This document shows, in pieces, positions 27,161 to 36,228 of a stretch of 64,000 nucleotides of DNA. Numbering within the stretch: the stretch's first letter is position 1; every line of letters begins with the position of its first letter. The stretch spans positions 1-64,000 of the forward strand of contig UQQU01000004.1 in assembly GCA_900543325.1 (NCBI GenBank), read 5' to 3'. Below the pieces are notes generated by a model. That model was not told where the DNA came from and ran no database searches. It saw only the letters and a list, made by a program, of their open reading frames with translations. This DNA comes from an uncultured Clostridium sp. (GTDB lineage Bacteria; Bacillota; Clostridia; Clostridiales; Clostridiaceae). The position numbers were made by a program, and so were the translations under genes.

Positions 27161-27189
27161 ATTATATCTTGATTATTTATTTTTAGCAA
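27161..27189 (-). promoter_or_regulatory. sigma-A promoter of the preQ1 leader
   Basis: Minus strand TTGCTA at 27184-27189, 17-bp spacer, TATAAT at 27161-27166, about 35 nt upstream of the aptamer. Confidence 0.7.
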
Positions 27190-27314
27190 TACTACCATTA
27201 GCTACTTTTTAGTGATTTTAAAATAAATTGACCCATATGTCAAAATTATGCTAAACTTAATCTATTATTACATATGTATATACACTTGTTAATGAAAAGG
27301 GGGACATATTTATT

Positions 27315-28382
27315 ATGAAAAAAATTAAACAATACTTAAATCACATATTTATTGATGGATTAAGTGGTATGGCCTTAGGTCTATTTTCCACATTAATAAT
27401 AGGTACTATATTACAACAAATAGGTAATCTCATAGATGGAAATATAGGTACTACTATCTTTCTTATAGGTAAGCTTGCAGCTGCAGCTACTTGTGCAGGA
27501 ATAGGTGTGGGAGTGGCTTATAAATTTAAAGAAACTCCACTTGTAGTAATTTCTGCTGCAGTATCAGGTATGGTTGGTGGTTTTGCTACTAAGATACTTG
27601 CTGGAAGCATTATTTCCGATACTGGTGTTATTACACTTGCTGGGCCTGGCGAACCTTTAGGTGCCTTTATTGCTGCTGTAGTAGGAATTGAGATTGGACA
27701 TCTTATTGCTGGTAAAACAAAAATTGATATTATAATAACTCCGCTTATTAGTATTGGAGTTGGTTCTACTGTTGGATTACTTTTAAGTCCTCCAATATCA
27801 GAATTTATGACTTGGCTTGGAACAATAATAATGTTTGCTATGGAACAACAACCTTTTATTATGGGTATTTTAGTTTCTGTAATTATGGGTATATTATTAA
27901 CACTACCTATCAGCTCTGCTGCTATTGGAGTTATATTAAATCTTGATGGAATAACTGCTGGAGCTGCTATTGTAGGATGCTGTTGCCAAATGGTTGGGTT
28001 TGCAGTTGCAAGCTATAGAGAAAATAAATTTGGCGGACTTCTTGCACAAGGTATTGGTACATCAATGCTTCAAATACCTAATATAATTAAAAAACCTGTA
28101 ATATGGCTACCTGCAATTATATCTAGTGCAATATTAGGTCCTATTTCTTCAACTTTCTTAAAGATGACTAATAATGCAACTGGATCTGGTATGGGATCTG
28201 CAGGATTTGTAGGACAAATTATGGCTTATCAAACAATGACACAAACAGCTTCATCAAAAATAGTTATCTTACAAATAATAGTAATGCACTTTGTACTTCC
28301 TGCTCTTCTTACATTTATAATTTCTGAATTTATGCGTAAGAAAGAATGGATTAAACAAGGTGATATGGCTTTAGACTTATAA
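27315..28382 (+). CDS. PfoR-type PTS EIIC-like membrane protein
   Basis: 355-residue polytopic membrane protein with about eight to ten hydrophobic segments rich in Gly and Ala, matching the PTS_EIIC_2/PfoR family. Conserved segments include GLSGMALGLFSTLIIG at the N-terminus and GAAIVGCCCQMVGFAV in the middle. C. perfringens PfoR was named from an effect on perfringolysin regulation, but the family looks like a sugar-permease component without linked EIIA/EIIB domains. No PTS partner genes are adjacent. GGGGG lies about 11 nt before the ATG. Confidence 0.8.
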   Translation: MKKIKQYLNHIFIDGLSGMALGLFSTLIIGTILQQIGNLIDGNIGTTIFLIGKLAAAATCAGIGVGVAYKFKETPLVVISAAVSGMVGGFATKILAGSIISDTGVITLAGPGEPLGAFIAAVVGIEIGHLIAGKTKIDIIITPLISIGVGSTVGLLLSPPISEFMTWLGTIIMFAMEQQPFIMGILVSVIMGILLTLPISSAAIGVILNLDGITAGAAIVGCCCQMVGFAVASYRENKFGGLLAQGIGTSMLQIPNIIKKPVIWLPAIISSAILGPISSTFLKMTNNATGSGMGSAGFVGQIMAYQTMTQTASSKIVILQIIVMHFVLPALLTFIISEFMRKKEWIKQGDMALDL

Positions 28383-28434
28383 AAAAATCACTTCATCAAA
28401 ACCAGATCTAGGCTTAAAATGAATATCAAAATAA

Positions 28435-28476
28435 TTAAAGTGGATTACAATCTTTTATATTGATAATCCACTTTAA
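28435..28476. terminator. bidirectional terminator between convergent genes
   Basis: 13-bp perfect stem (28435-28447 with 28464-28476) with a 16-nt loop, between the PfoR-type gene and the convergent zinc-ribbon gene. The plus-strand continuation TACTTTTATTATTT is T-rich. Confidence 0.75.
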
Positions 28477-28484
28477 TACTTTTA

Positions 28485-29708
28485 TTATTTAATTTTTAAT
28501 TCCTTTATACATCTTCCCTTGTTAGTCCAAATAGGTAAATTCACAACATATTTCTCAATTATATCTACACCTATTTCCTTAGCTTCTTCCTCTTGAATCA
28601 TACCTTTTATCTCATTTAAAATTTCATCTAAACTTTTCTCCTGAGCTATTGCATATAAAAACTTTAGGAAATCATCTATTTCCTCTTCTGACATAATGAA
28701 ATAATTTAAAAATCTTCGTTTAAAATCCCTTGCATAACTATTATCAACTTCCCAATTACTCTTAGATAATGATAATAATTCACTTTCAGAGAATTTTCTA
28801 TAATCTCTATTTTTCATTTTTCTATTAATATCATTATAAAGACTAACATAATTATCTATATTAGAATTAAATACAAAGGCCCCTTCAACAATATATTCAT
28901 CACTATATTTAGAACTTTCCTTTAAAATATTAACTAACTCCTGATAATCATATTCCTCAACTAAATATTGCTTTAAAAATTCAACAATTTGATATACTTC
29001 TAACAAACCATAAGCTCTAACCATCCCCCTATATAGATTTATTATCTTAGTATTATTTTTAATTTTACGTCTCACTTGAAAATCTTCTAATATTTTAACA
29101 AGCTCTTGAGTTACTGTTGGCATTAAGAACACCTTATTACCATCCTTATTTTCAACTGGAAATATTGCTCCAAGTTCAGCAAAATAATCTACATAAATTC
29201 CCTCATCATTAGATATATTATCTAAAATTCTTTCGCCATCATTTTTAGAATATTTTCTTAAAGACTTAAATGCCTTTTCATCTAAAAGTTTAAATTTTTC
29301 TAATATAAGTGTTTCGTAAGATGATAATAAAACTTCCTTTAAGTCCTGTTTTTTATATTTATAAACTTTCCTAATACCTAAAGTTTCAGCAATCTTAGCT
29401 AATCTTTCCCTTGTCATAGCAGATAATAACTCATTTAAATCCTTAGAATATGGTGTATTCTTAAATTGTCGTTCAATTCTTTTATTATTTGATTCACTTA
29501 TAGAGTTACATAATTTCTCCATAGCCATTAATATATTATTAAGTTCTTCATTATATCTATCTTCACCATTTTTTTCTATGAATTCTTCTAAATTAAAGGT
29601 TTTATACTCTTTCTTAACGCAATCCTCACACAACCATAATTGTAAGTTAACATCAAAAAAGACAGCTTTTTTGCCACATTTCTCACACTTCTCACACTTT
29701 TGTTGCAT
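28485..29708 (-). CDS. zinc-ribbon and Rho-N-like domain protein
   Basis: About 407-residue soluble protein. A zinc ribbon at the N-terminus (CEKCEKCGKK ... CEDC) is followed by a Rho-N/SAP-like segment, LLSAMTRERLAKIAETLGI...KKQDLKEVLL (about 93-125), and then a long, mostly helical region of unknown function. Nucleic-acid binding is a reasonable inference. I chose the ATG of MQQKCEKC, 8 nt after GGAGG. An ATG five codons earlier overlaps that SD. It sits alone. Confidence 0.75.
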   Translation of the reverse strand: MQQKCEKCEKCGKKAVFFDVNLQLWLCEDCVKKEYKTFNLEEFIEKNGEDRYNEELNNILMAMEKLCNSISESNNKRIERQFKNTPYSKDLNELLSAMTRERLAKIAETLGIRKVYKYKKQDLKEVLLSSYETLILEKFKLLDEKAFKSLRKYSKNDGERILDNISNDEGIYVDYFAELGAIFPVENKDGNKVFLMPTVTQELVKILEDFQVRRKIKNNTKIINLYRGMVRAYGLLEVYQIVEFLKQYLVEEYDYQELVNILKESSKYSDEYIVEGAFVFNSNIDNYVSLYNDINRKMKNRDYRKFSESELLSLSKSNWEVDNSYARDFKRRFLNYFIMSEEEIDDFLKFLYAIAQEKSLDEILNEIKGMIQEEEAKEIGVDIIEKYVVNLPIWTNKGRCIKELKIK

Positions 29709-29809
29709 TATCACGACCTCCATTCTCTACCTTTCACGCTTTTATCAGTATTTCCAAATAAAATAAAATTTAGTCGCACTTTATGTAAGTTTTGTGTTTT
29801 AAAAGTACA

Positions 29810-29849
29810 AAAGTAGTACTCTAGCTGCACTTAGCTTGAGTACTACTTT
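29810..29849 (-). terminator. terminator of the histidine kinase gene
   Basis: 12-bp perfect stem (29810-29821 with 29838-29849), 16-nt loop, followed on the minus strand by TTTTGTACTTTT. It lies about 170 nt after the kinase stop. Confidence 0.75.
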
Positions 29850-30021
29850 ATAATATTTATTTATATATTAATATTCTTAAAAGTTATAAACTGTTACTAT
29901 TTTTAGCCTGACAATACATTAATAATCTAAATATTTTATTCCTTTTTATATCCAATTATAACCAATGATAACATTAATAGAATACAGGAAATTAATCAAC
30001 TTATCTTTGCTTATTTATGTC

Positions 30022-31860
30022 TTAAATATATATATCTGAAAATTCTATATTCATTCTTGTTACCGTACTATTAGATAAATCCCTATAATTTGATTCTTTA
30101 AAAGCTCCATTATCACTTAAAACTTTAACTGGTAACTTTATAGTAAATTCACTTCCAACGCCAACTTCACTTTTAACTTCTATTGTACCACCCTGAATTT
30201 TAACCAAATCTTTTACCAGGGACAGCCCTATACCACTTCCCTCACTTCGCTTTCTAAGTCTATTCTCTACTTGCTTAAATCTTTCAAAAATAACTTTCAA
30301 CTTATTATTTGGTATTCCAATTCCATTATCTTTTACAGTTATATTAAATGTTTCACCACAATCTTTTAATAATACTTCTATCTTTCCTGGTGAATTAGTA
30401 TACTTAATACTATTGGAAAGTAAGTTAAGCATAGTTCTCTCTAACTTCTCCAAATCAAATGCCATAATTTTTTCTTCAACATCTGTATCAAAAGTTAAAG
30501 TAATATCATTTTGCTTAGCAAAGTCAGCCACAGACATAGCTATATTTTCTATAAAATGTACTATATTATAATTTTTAGGCTCATACTCATAATATCCACA
30601 ATCAAACTTAGTAGAGTCTATTAAGTTATTAACTAACTTTAATAGACGTTTAGAATTTTGATTTATTATTTCAATATAGTTTTTCAATCTATTGTTATTC
30701 TTCAATGAATCTTTTTCTACTAACTCAATAGTTTGCAATGAACTAAAAATTAGATTTAAAGGAGTTCTTAGCTCATGTGATAAATTTGCAAAAAACTCTA
30801 GTCTCAATCTTTCAATTTCACTTCTATGAGAAATATCCCTTACTGTATCAATGATACCTACTAGATTACCATAGCTATCTAAAAAAGGTTCTTTTATTAT
30901 TTCAAACTCTACAGATTTTTCATTAATTTTAATAGATTCATTGTATATTTTTTTACGACCTTCATTAATAACCTCTAAATCTGTAGCAACAGTATTTTTA
31001 AACATATTATTTAATCTAGGAATATCAGTAACTTTTTTCCCTATAACTTCTTCTCTAGTAAGATTTAATTCTTCTAAAAAACTATTATTACAATCTAAAT
31101 AAACTCCATCACTGTCCTTGAGAATTATGTACTCAGATATATTATTAGTTATATATGCTAACGTATTACCGTCATTTATTTTTTCCATTTTCCCAATTAT
31201 ATCTTCAAGAATTCCTATAACTCCAATTACTTCATTATTATTATATAATGCATATCTATGAAGTGAATAAAGCTTATCTTTTAATTTACAAATTTCTCTG
31301 CGATAAAATTTTTTTGATTCTATAAATGTTTCACAACATTTTGCATATTTTCTCCCTTTATCTTGTCCAAATATTTTAATATCGTCTAATCCATAAATAT
31401 CTTCATTATCACATCCAGACAGCACTTTAAAATTTTCACTGGCATAAACATATCTATTTTTTATATCCTTAATAAAGAAAATTTGATCTTTTCTCTGAAT
31501 ATCTTCTAAGAAACGTTTATCAATACAATTTTCAAAGTATAATGAAAAATGATTATCATCTTCTTTTTGTATAATTATATTAATAAAATCCTTTAATTGT
31601 TTAATGTACTTAGTATAATTTGAATTCTTACCACTAGGATTCTTTAATATTTTAATAAAATCTTTATCTTCCTTATACTCTGATAAAACATCAAAAAAAT
31701 CTTTATATATCACTTCTTTGTAATCCATACCCAATAATAGAAGCATTTTATCATTAACATATTCAATTTCCATATTTAAATCTTCATTTTTCCCAAAACT
31801 ACATTTTACATATAACATAGCTATAGGCATTTTATCCAAAATTTCTTTACACACTCTCAT
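30022..31860 (-). CDS. PAS-domain sensor histidine kinase, cytosolic orphan
   Basis: 612-residue histidine kinase without membrane segments, so likely a cytosolic sensor. PAS-like domains fill residues about 1-110, 120-225 and 235-345. HisKA follows, with the phosphorylated His362 in FFANLSHELRTPLN. The ATPase domain has the N-box NLLSNSIKYTN (about 479-489), G1 DNGIGIP (511-517) and G2 GSGIGLSLVK (541-550). No response regulator gene is near it. Signal and partner are unknown. AGAGGA lies 8 nt before the ATG. Confidence 0.9.
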   Translation of the reverse strand: MRVCKEILDKMPIAMLYVKCSFGKNEDLNMEIEYVNDKMLLLLGMDYKEVIYKDFFDVLSEYKEDKDFIKILKNPSGKNSNYTKYIKQLKDFINIIIQKEDDNHFSLYFENCIDKRFLEDIQRKDQIFFIKDIKNRYVYASENFKVLSGCDNEDIYGLDDIKIFGQDKGRKYAKCCETFIESKKFYRREICKLKDKLYSLHRYALYNNNEVIGVIGILEDIIGKMEKINDGNTLAYITNNISEYIILKDSDGVYLDCNNSFLEELNLTREEVIGKKVTDIPRLNNMFKNTVATDLEVINEGRKKIYNESIKINEKSVEFEIIKEPFLDSYGNLVGIIDTVRDISHRSEIERLRLEFFANLSHELRTPLNLIFSSLQTIELVEKDSLKNNNRLKNYIEIINQNSKRLLKLVNNLIDSTKFDCGYYEYEPKNYNIVHFIENIAMSVADFAKQNDITLTFDTDVEEKIMAFDLEKLERTMLNLLSNSIKYTNSPGKIEVLLKDCGETFNITVKDNGIGIPNNKLKVIFERFKQVENRLRKRSEGSGIGLSLVKDLVKIQGGTIEVKSEVGVGSEFTIKLPVKVLSDNGAFKESNYRDLSNSTVTRMNIEFSDIYI

Positions 31861-31945
31861 TTCTACATCCTCTGATACTAAAATTCTGTCTTTATATATA
31901 AATAATTACAATTATATTACATTTTTATTTATATTTGCAATATAA

Positions 31946-31983
31946 AAATAGCGATTATTTATTTCACTATATAATCACTATTT
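31946..31983 (-). terminator. terminator of the GNAT gene
   Basis: Imperfect stem (31946-31958 with 31971-31983, one A-C mismatch) followed on the minus strand by TTTTATATT, 21 nt after the acetyltransferase stop. Confidence 0.6.
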
Positions 31984-32004
31984 CAAAAAGTACTATCTAT
32001 TAAA

Positions 32005-32598
32005 TTAAATAACTTTAATCATTCTATATAAAGTATGAGAATAATACGGTTCTTCTTCTTCAAATACAAAGTTTAACTTTTCATAAAAACTTTTAACACC
32101 AGCATCTTTTGCTAACAAAGAGCAACTTTTATATCCTGCTTTTTTAGCACTTTCTTCAGCTAATTTTATAAGAGCTTTTCCAATTCCCTTACCTCTATAC
32201 TCTTCTAAAGTAGCTAAATTAGCAATATAAAACTCATTTTTCTCACACTCATTAAACCCTAATTCTAAAATAACATCTTTTAAAAATCTAATTTTATTTT
32301 TTATTCCTTTAATATACTTAATTAACTTTATAATTGTTATTAAATCTAGCTTTGATAAATCTTTTCCTTTTATTAATATTATAGCTCCACAAATCTTACC
32401 CTCTAGTTCTGCAACTTCAACATTCTTATATGAATACCTAGAATCTTCACTTTCTACTAGCCATTTTATTCTATGAATTATTTCATCCTTACTGCCATAA
32501 CCCCAGACGTGCTCAGGATCATCTTCTGTTTTATATACCAGTTCTGCAATAATTGTCGAGTCTCCTTTTGTTGCTTCTCTTAACGTGAAACTTTCCAT
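32005..32598 (-). CDS. GNAT-family N-acetyltransferase
   Basis: 197-residue acetyl-CoA-dependent acyltransferase. The acetyl-CoA binding loop is visible as YRGKGIGKALIKLAEE around residue 134, preceded by the strand FYIANLATLEE. The closing region has AGVKSFYEKLNF. It resembles the ribosomal/peptide N-acetyltransferase subgroup with an N-terminal TLREATKGD. The acceptor is unknown. AGAGGA lies 6 nt before the ATG. It is not in an obvious operon. Confidence 0.88.
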   Translation of the reverse strand: MESFTLREATKGDSTIIAELVYKTEDDPEHVWGYGSKDEIIHRIKWLVESEDSRYSYKNVEVAELEGKICGAIILIKGKDLSKLDLITIIKLIKYIKGIKNKIRFLKDVILELGFNECEKNEFYIANLATLEEYRGKGIGKALIKLAEESAKKAGYKSCSLLAKDAGVKSFYEKLNFVFEEEEPYYSHTLYRMIKVI

Positions 32599-32814
32599 AA
32601 AAATTCCTCTCTTCTTTAAAAAATATAATAAAAACTTTATATATTTATTATATTTTTAAGTAATTATATATTTAAGGCTTTGTGGATGTTAAAATATGTA
32701 CTTATATGTTCATAATTATTAATAAACTTAATTGTAAATTAATACAAATGTACTTCTTTTAACCGGAAATTAATGTACTCTTATTTTAGTAATGAAAAGA
32801 TATCTTTTCATTTA

Positions 32815-32853
32815 TTAAAAAAGAAGCCAAAATTAATTTGACTTCTTTTTTAA
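32815..32853. terminator. terminator of pepA
   Basis: 12-bp perfect stem with an A-run on one side and a T-run on the other (32815-32826 with 32842-32853), 8 nt after the pepA stop. A 22-bp palindrome (AATGAAAAGATATCTTTTCA..., about 32791-32812) lies just beyond it. Confidence 0.85.
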
Positions 32854-32860
32854 TTTATTT

Positions 32861-34312
32861 TTATTTATGTTTACACTTATGCTTAACAACTAATTCATAT
32901 AAAGTTGCAACTGGCGCTCCTGTTCCTCCCTTTGGTGTAGTATCATTTCCACCATCAGTCCAAGAAGTTCCTGCAATATCTAAATGTAACCAAGGCTTAT
33001 CTTGTACAAACTCCTCAATAAACATACCTGCAGTAATTGTTCCACCATAACGTCCACCAATATTCTTAAGATCTGCAAAATCTCCCTTATAAAGCTTCTT
33101 AAAGCATTTATCATTAGGTAATCTCCAGAACTTTTCACCACTTCTCTTTGCAGCAACTAATAACTCTTCATAAAAAGCATCATCATTACTTAATACTCCT
33201 GTTATTTCAGTTCCAAGGGCTACTAATACTGCTCCTGTAAGAGTTGCTACATCTACTATCTTATCTACATTTTCTTTTTCAATAATATAAGTAATAGCAT
33301 CAACTAAAGTTAATCTTCCTTCTGCATCTGTATTTAAAACTTCAATAGTTTTACCTGCCATAGAACCAATAATATCTCCTGGCTTATAGCTTCCACCTGA
33401 AATAGCATTTTCACAAGCTGCTACAACTGCTACAACATTTTTTTCCACCTTATTTTTTGCAAGTGCCTTCATTGTTCCAATAACAGCAGCTGCTCCACCC
33501 ATGTCACTTTTCATAGTATCCATAGAAGTTGATGGCTTAAGAGAATATCCACCAGTATCAAAAGTAAGTCCTTTACCTACAAGCCCTACTATTTCATCAC
33601 TATGAGCGTTACCCATATATCTCATAACAATTAATTTTGGTCTGTGTACAGAACCTTTTGCAACTTCTAAGAAAGCTTTCATTCCTAATTCTTCTATTTG
33701 CTTTTCATCAAATACTTCTACTTCAAATCCGCTTTCTTTTCCTACTTCTACAGCTCTTTCTGCTAAAGTTTCTGGATATAATATATTAGCTGGTTCATTT
33801 ACAAGATCACGAGCTAAGATAATACCATCTGCAACATTGCTTGCTTCTTCTATTTTTTCTCTCATCTTATCAAACTTTTCTTTTGGCCCACCTATTATAG
33901 TTACCTTTGGTTCATAAGATTCTTTACTTTGCTTATACTTATCAAATTTATAGCTAGCTAACTTTATACCTTGTACTATAGACTTAGTAACTCCACCAGT
34001 ACATAATCCATTAGCTTTTATAAAATTAATGCTTAAGTCATCTATTTTTAACTTTTCTGCTTGTTTAATCCCTCTAGCTACTGCATTTATTAAATCTGTT
34101 CTTTCTAAGTCTTCATATTTTCCAAGACCTACAAAAATTTCATAATTTAATTCATTAGTAGTTTTATAAAATACTTGACCACTTTTTCCTTCAAAAACCT
34201 TTTTAGCTTTTAAAACTTCAACTACTTCATTATTTGCTGGCTTATCTTCATATACAAGGTTAATAGCACCTTGGAAGCTACCAATAGTTAAATCATTTAC
34301 TTCTATTATCAT
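32861..34312 (-). CDS. pepA: leucyl aminopeptidase, M17 family
   Basis: 483-residue cytosolic metallo-aminopeptidase that trims N-terminal residues from peptides and may bind DNA in some bacteria. The family signature NTDAEGRLTLVDA is present, together with GKGLTFDTGGYSLKPS and the metal-binding Asp/Glu residues, and the N-terminal macro-like domain is complete. The 483-residue length is normal for M17. Single gene with its own terminator. Confidence 0.95.
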   Translation of the reverse strand: MIIEVNDLTIGSFQGAINLVYEDKPANNEVVEVLKAKKVFEGKSGQVFYKTTNELNYEIFVGLGKYEDLERTDLINAVARGIKQAEKLKIDDLSINFIKANGLCTGGVTKSIVQGIKLASYKFDKYKQSKESYEPKVTIIGGPKEKFDKMREKIEEASNVADGIILARDLVNEPANILYPETLAERAVEVGKESGFEVEVFDEKQIEELGMKAFLEVAKGSVHRPKLIVMRYMGNAHSDEIVGLVGKGLTFDTGGYSLKPSTSMDTMKSDMGGAAAVIGTMKALAKNKVEKNVVAVVAACENAISGGSYKPGDIIGSMAGKTIEVLNTDAEGRLTLVDAITYIIEKENVDKIVDVATLTGAVLVALGTEITGVLSNDDAFYEELLVAAKRSGEKFWRLPNDKCFKKLYKGDFADLKNIGGRYGGTITAGMFIEEFVQDKPWLHLDIAGTSWTDGGNDTTPKGGTGAPVATLYELVVKHKCKHK

Positions 34313-34616
34313 TTTCTCTCTCCTAACTATAGTTTTTATTTAATAACTTTTCTTTATTATACTACAAATATATACAAGGTCAATCCACATATTGGTTATA
34401 TATGTACATATTATTTCATTTTATGTTAAATATTTAAAATCAACTTTTCTTCCCATATCAAAGATAATAACTTATTTAAATCTACACATTGTACTCTTTG
34501 GTTTTCATATGTAACCCAATAAAATTTTAGTGATTCTGAGCACATTACTGATGTTTTAATCTATGCCAAGAGTAGTTTGGACTATTAGTCATAACTCCCA
34601 TAGAATTACGATAAAT
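34313..34616. other. AT-rich gap, no gene seen
   Basis: No reading frame with an SD and no recognisable RNA. It should hold the pepA promoter on the minus strand. The part next to 34617 may be eroded 3' sequence of the choloylglycine-hydrolase-type pseudogene. Confidence 0.4.
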
Positions 34617-34994
34617 TTATACCCCTTGTTCATCACTTTCAATAATTATTGTTTCTCCAGTTCTATCTGTAAATGCCCAGTGGATTGTTAGTATCATTCC
34701 AAGCATAGGCATAGCTAATATTGTAATCTTATTATTAAGAGCATCAACTACCTCTTCTACATTTGAACATTGTGTTAAAATATATGTAACAACAAAAGGT
34801 GGTTGAAGTGGTAATGTTCCTTCCTTTGCTTCTGATGGATAATGAGCAAAATTTCCAAAATATACCTGTTCTCCCATTAAGACTTTTTCATTAATACCTT
34901 CATATAAAACAGGTGTAGACTCAATAAGAAGTGAACCTGTTCCTACTGCTGCATATTTAGATGTAGTTTTTGTATCTTTAAAACTTCTTTTATA
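34617..34994 (-). pseudogene. choloylglycine hydrolase/penicillin acylase family remnant
   Basis: Fragment of an Ntn-hydrolase of the bile salt hydrolase/penicillin V acylase family. The readable segment runs from SKYAAVGTGSLLIES through GEQVYFGNFAHYPSEAKEG to HWAFTDRTGETIIIE, corresponding to roughly residues 40-165 of an intact enzyme. The catalytic Cys2 and the first part are gone (a stop lies upstream), and the C-terminal half is missing after SDEQGV. Frame is kept through the remnant. No SD precedes the internal ATG at 34875-34877. Inactive as an amidase. Confidence 0.8.
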
Positions 34995-35180
34995 TTAATC
35001 ATATCTTACCTCGTATAAATAAATATATTTTTTAATATTAATATCTTTTACAAAATCAAGCTTAGTAATTCATACTCCTATACCCTATTTACTTATTAAA
35101 TTTTTAATATATCTAGACTATTATTTATTTTTATTTATAATACTAAATAAATAATATTTACATTTAAGGAGGAAATATAT

Positions 35181-35477
35181 ATGAAATATTTTGTTGTTGA
35201 AGGTATATTAAAAGCTACTGATAAAATAAATAATACTATTATGACTGAACATATGGCTTATACCCAAAAAGCAATGAATTCTGGACTTATATTAATGTCT
35301 GGACTTAAATCTGATATGAGCGGTGGTATATTTGTAATAAAAGCTGACTCTGTTGAAAAAATTAATGATTATTTAAATAATGAACCCTTTAAGGTTTATG
35401 GAATACAAGATTATAAAGTTACAGAGTTTGATGCTCACTATTTCAATGAATCACCTTCAGAATGGTTTAAAAAATAA
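35181..35477 (+). CDS. YciI-like protein
   Basis: 98-residue YciI/dimeric alpha-beta barrel family protein. It starts MKYFVVEGILKATDKINN, with the typical ...EHMAYTQKAMNSGLILMSGL segment and a C-terminal EFDAHYF. The family's enzymatic role is poorly defined. AAGGAGG lies 7 nt before the ATG, and a perfect terminator follows the stop. Flanked by two pseudogenes. Confidence 0.83.
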   Translation: MKYFVVEGILKATDKINNTIMTEHMAYTQKAMNSGLILMSGLKSDMSGGIFVIKADSVEKINDYLNNEPFKVYGIQDYKVTEFDAHYFNESPSEWFKK

Positions 35478-35481
35478 TAAT

Positions 35482-35517
35482 AAAGCAGTAGTTAAAAAAA
35501 TTTTTAACTACTGCTTT
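35482..35517. terminator. bidirectional terminator
   Basis: 17-bp perfect stem (35482-35498 with 35501-35517) immediately after the YciI-like stop, with a T-rich centre. It also lies just downstream of the convergent Fe-ADH pseudogene. Confidence 0.8.
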
Positions 35518-35563
35518 ATAACTTACTACTTAATAACCTTAAAGCTTTTACTTTATTTTCACT

Positions 35564-36105
35564 CTATCTACTTTTTGAATATTCATCTGTATCTAAAATT
35601 GCTTTAACAAATTCCTCTTCTGTTACTTCATAAGGAGTGCAATACCATTCTGTTACTCCATTCATTCTACTGAACATCTTCTTTCTTAATACCAATATCA
35701 TCTAAACATGTTGGAAGTCCAATACTCTTATTAAACTCATAAATTCTATCACGCTTTTCAAATTGTTTATCATAGGTTAATAAACATAAAACTCCAAAAG
35801 ATACTATTTCTCCATGAAGATGTCCACTACATCCTGGTATAACAGTTGAACCATAATAAACACAATGAGCTAAACTACTATTATAGTAATACTTCTCTGC
35901 ATCACTAGTTAAATTTGATACTAAGCCTGTACTAATAATAATGTCTAATACTATTTGCTCTAACTCATATGTTTGATTTAGATATAGCTGTTTTTCCACC
36001 AATGACTACTACTTTATTACCATATCTTCTTGTAACATATGGTATCTTTTTGTAAGAATCTACTCCTATACTATAATTAGGTAAAAACACACTATAATTT
36101 GACAT
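35564..36105 (-). pseudogene. iron-containing alcohol dehydrogenase family remnant
   Basis: Decayed member of the Fe-ADH/glycerol dehydrogenase family. The first 45 codons are intact with SD GGGAGGG (MSNYSVFLPNYSIGVDSYKK ... GNKVVVIGGKTAIS). A deletion with frameshift then joins into a +1 frame that carries the metal-site region (HCVYYGSTVIPG, then HLHGEIVSFG). The C-terminal piece NGVTEWYCTPYEVTEEEF lies in yet another frame, ending at 35564. An intact enzyme would be about 360 residues. The NAD-binding and first metal-ligand segments are missing. Not functional. Confidence 0.85.
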
Positions 36106-36228
36106 AAATATTCCCTCCCCAAATTCTATATAATTCTATATTATCCGTTATAATACTATAAGGCTTTAATTTGCAAAAAAAATAGAGTTTATCCTACTTA
36201 CAGTCTAAACTCTACTTATAATTTAAAT

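Noticed and set aside
35380..35607. Plus-strand frame over the end of the YciI-like gene
   Set aside because: It reads through a perfect terminator and has no SD.
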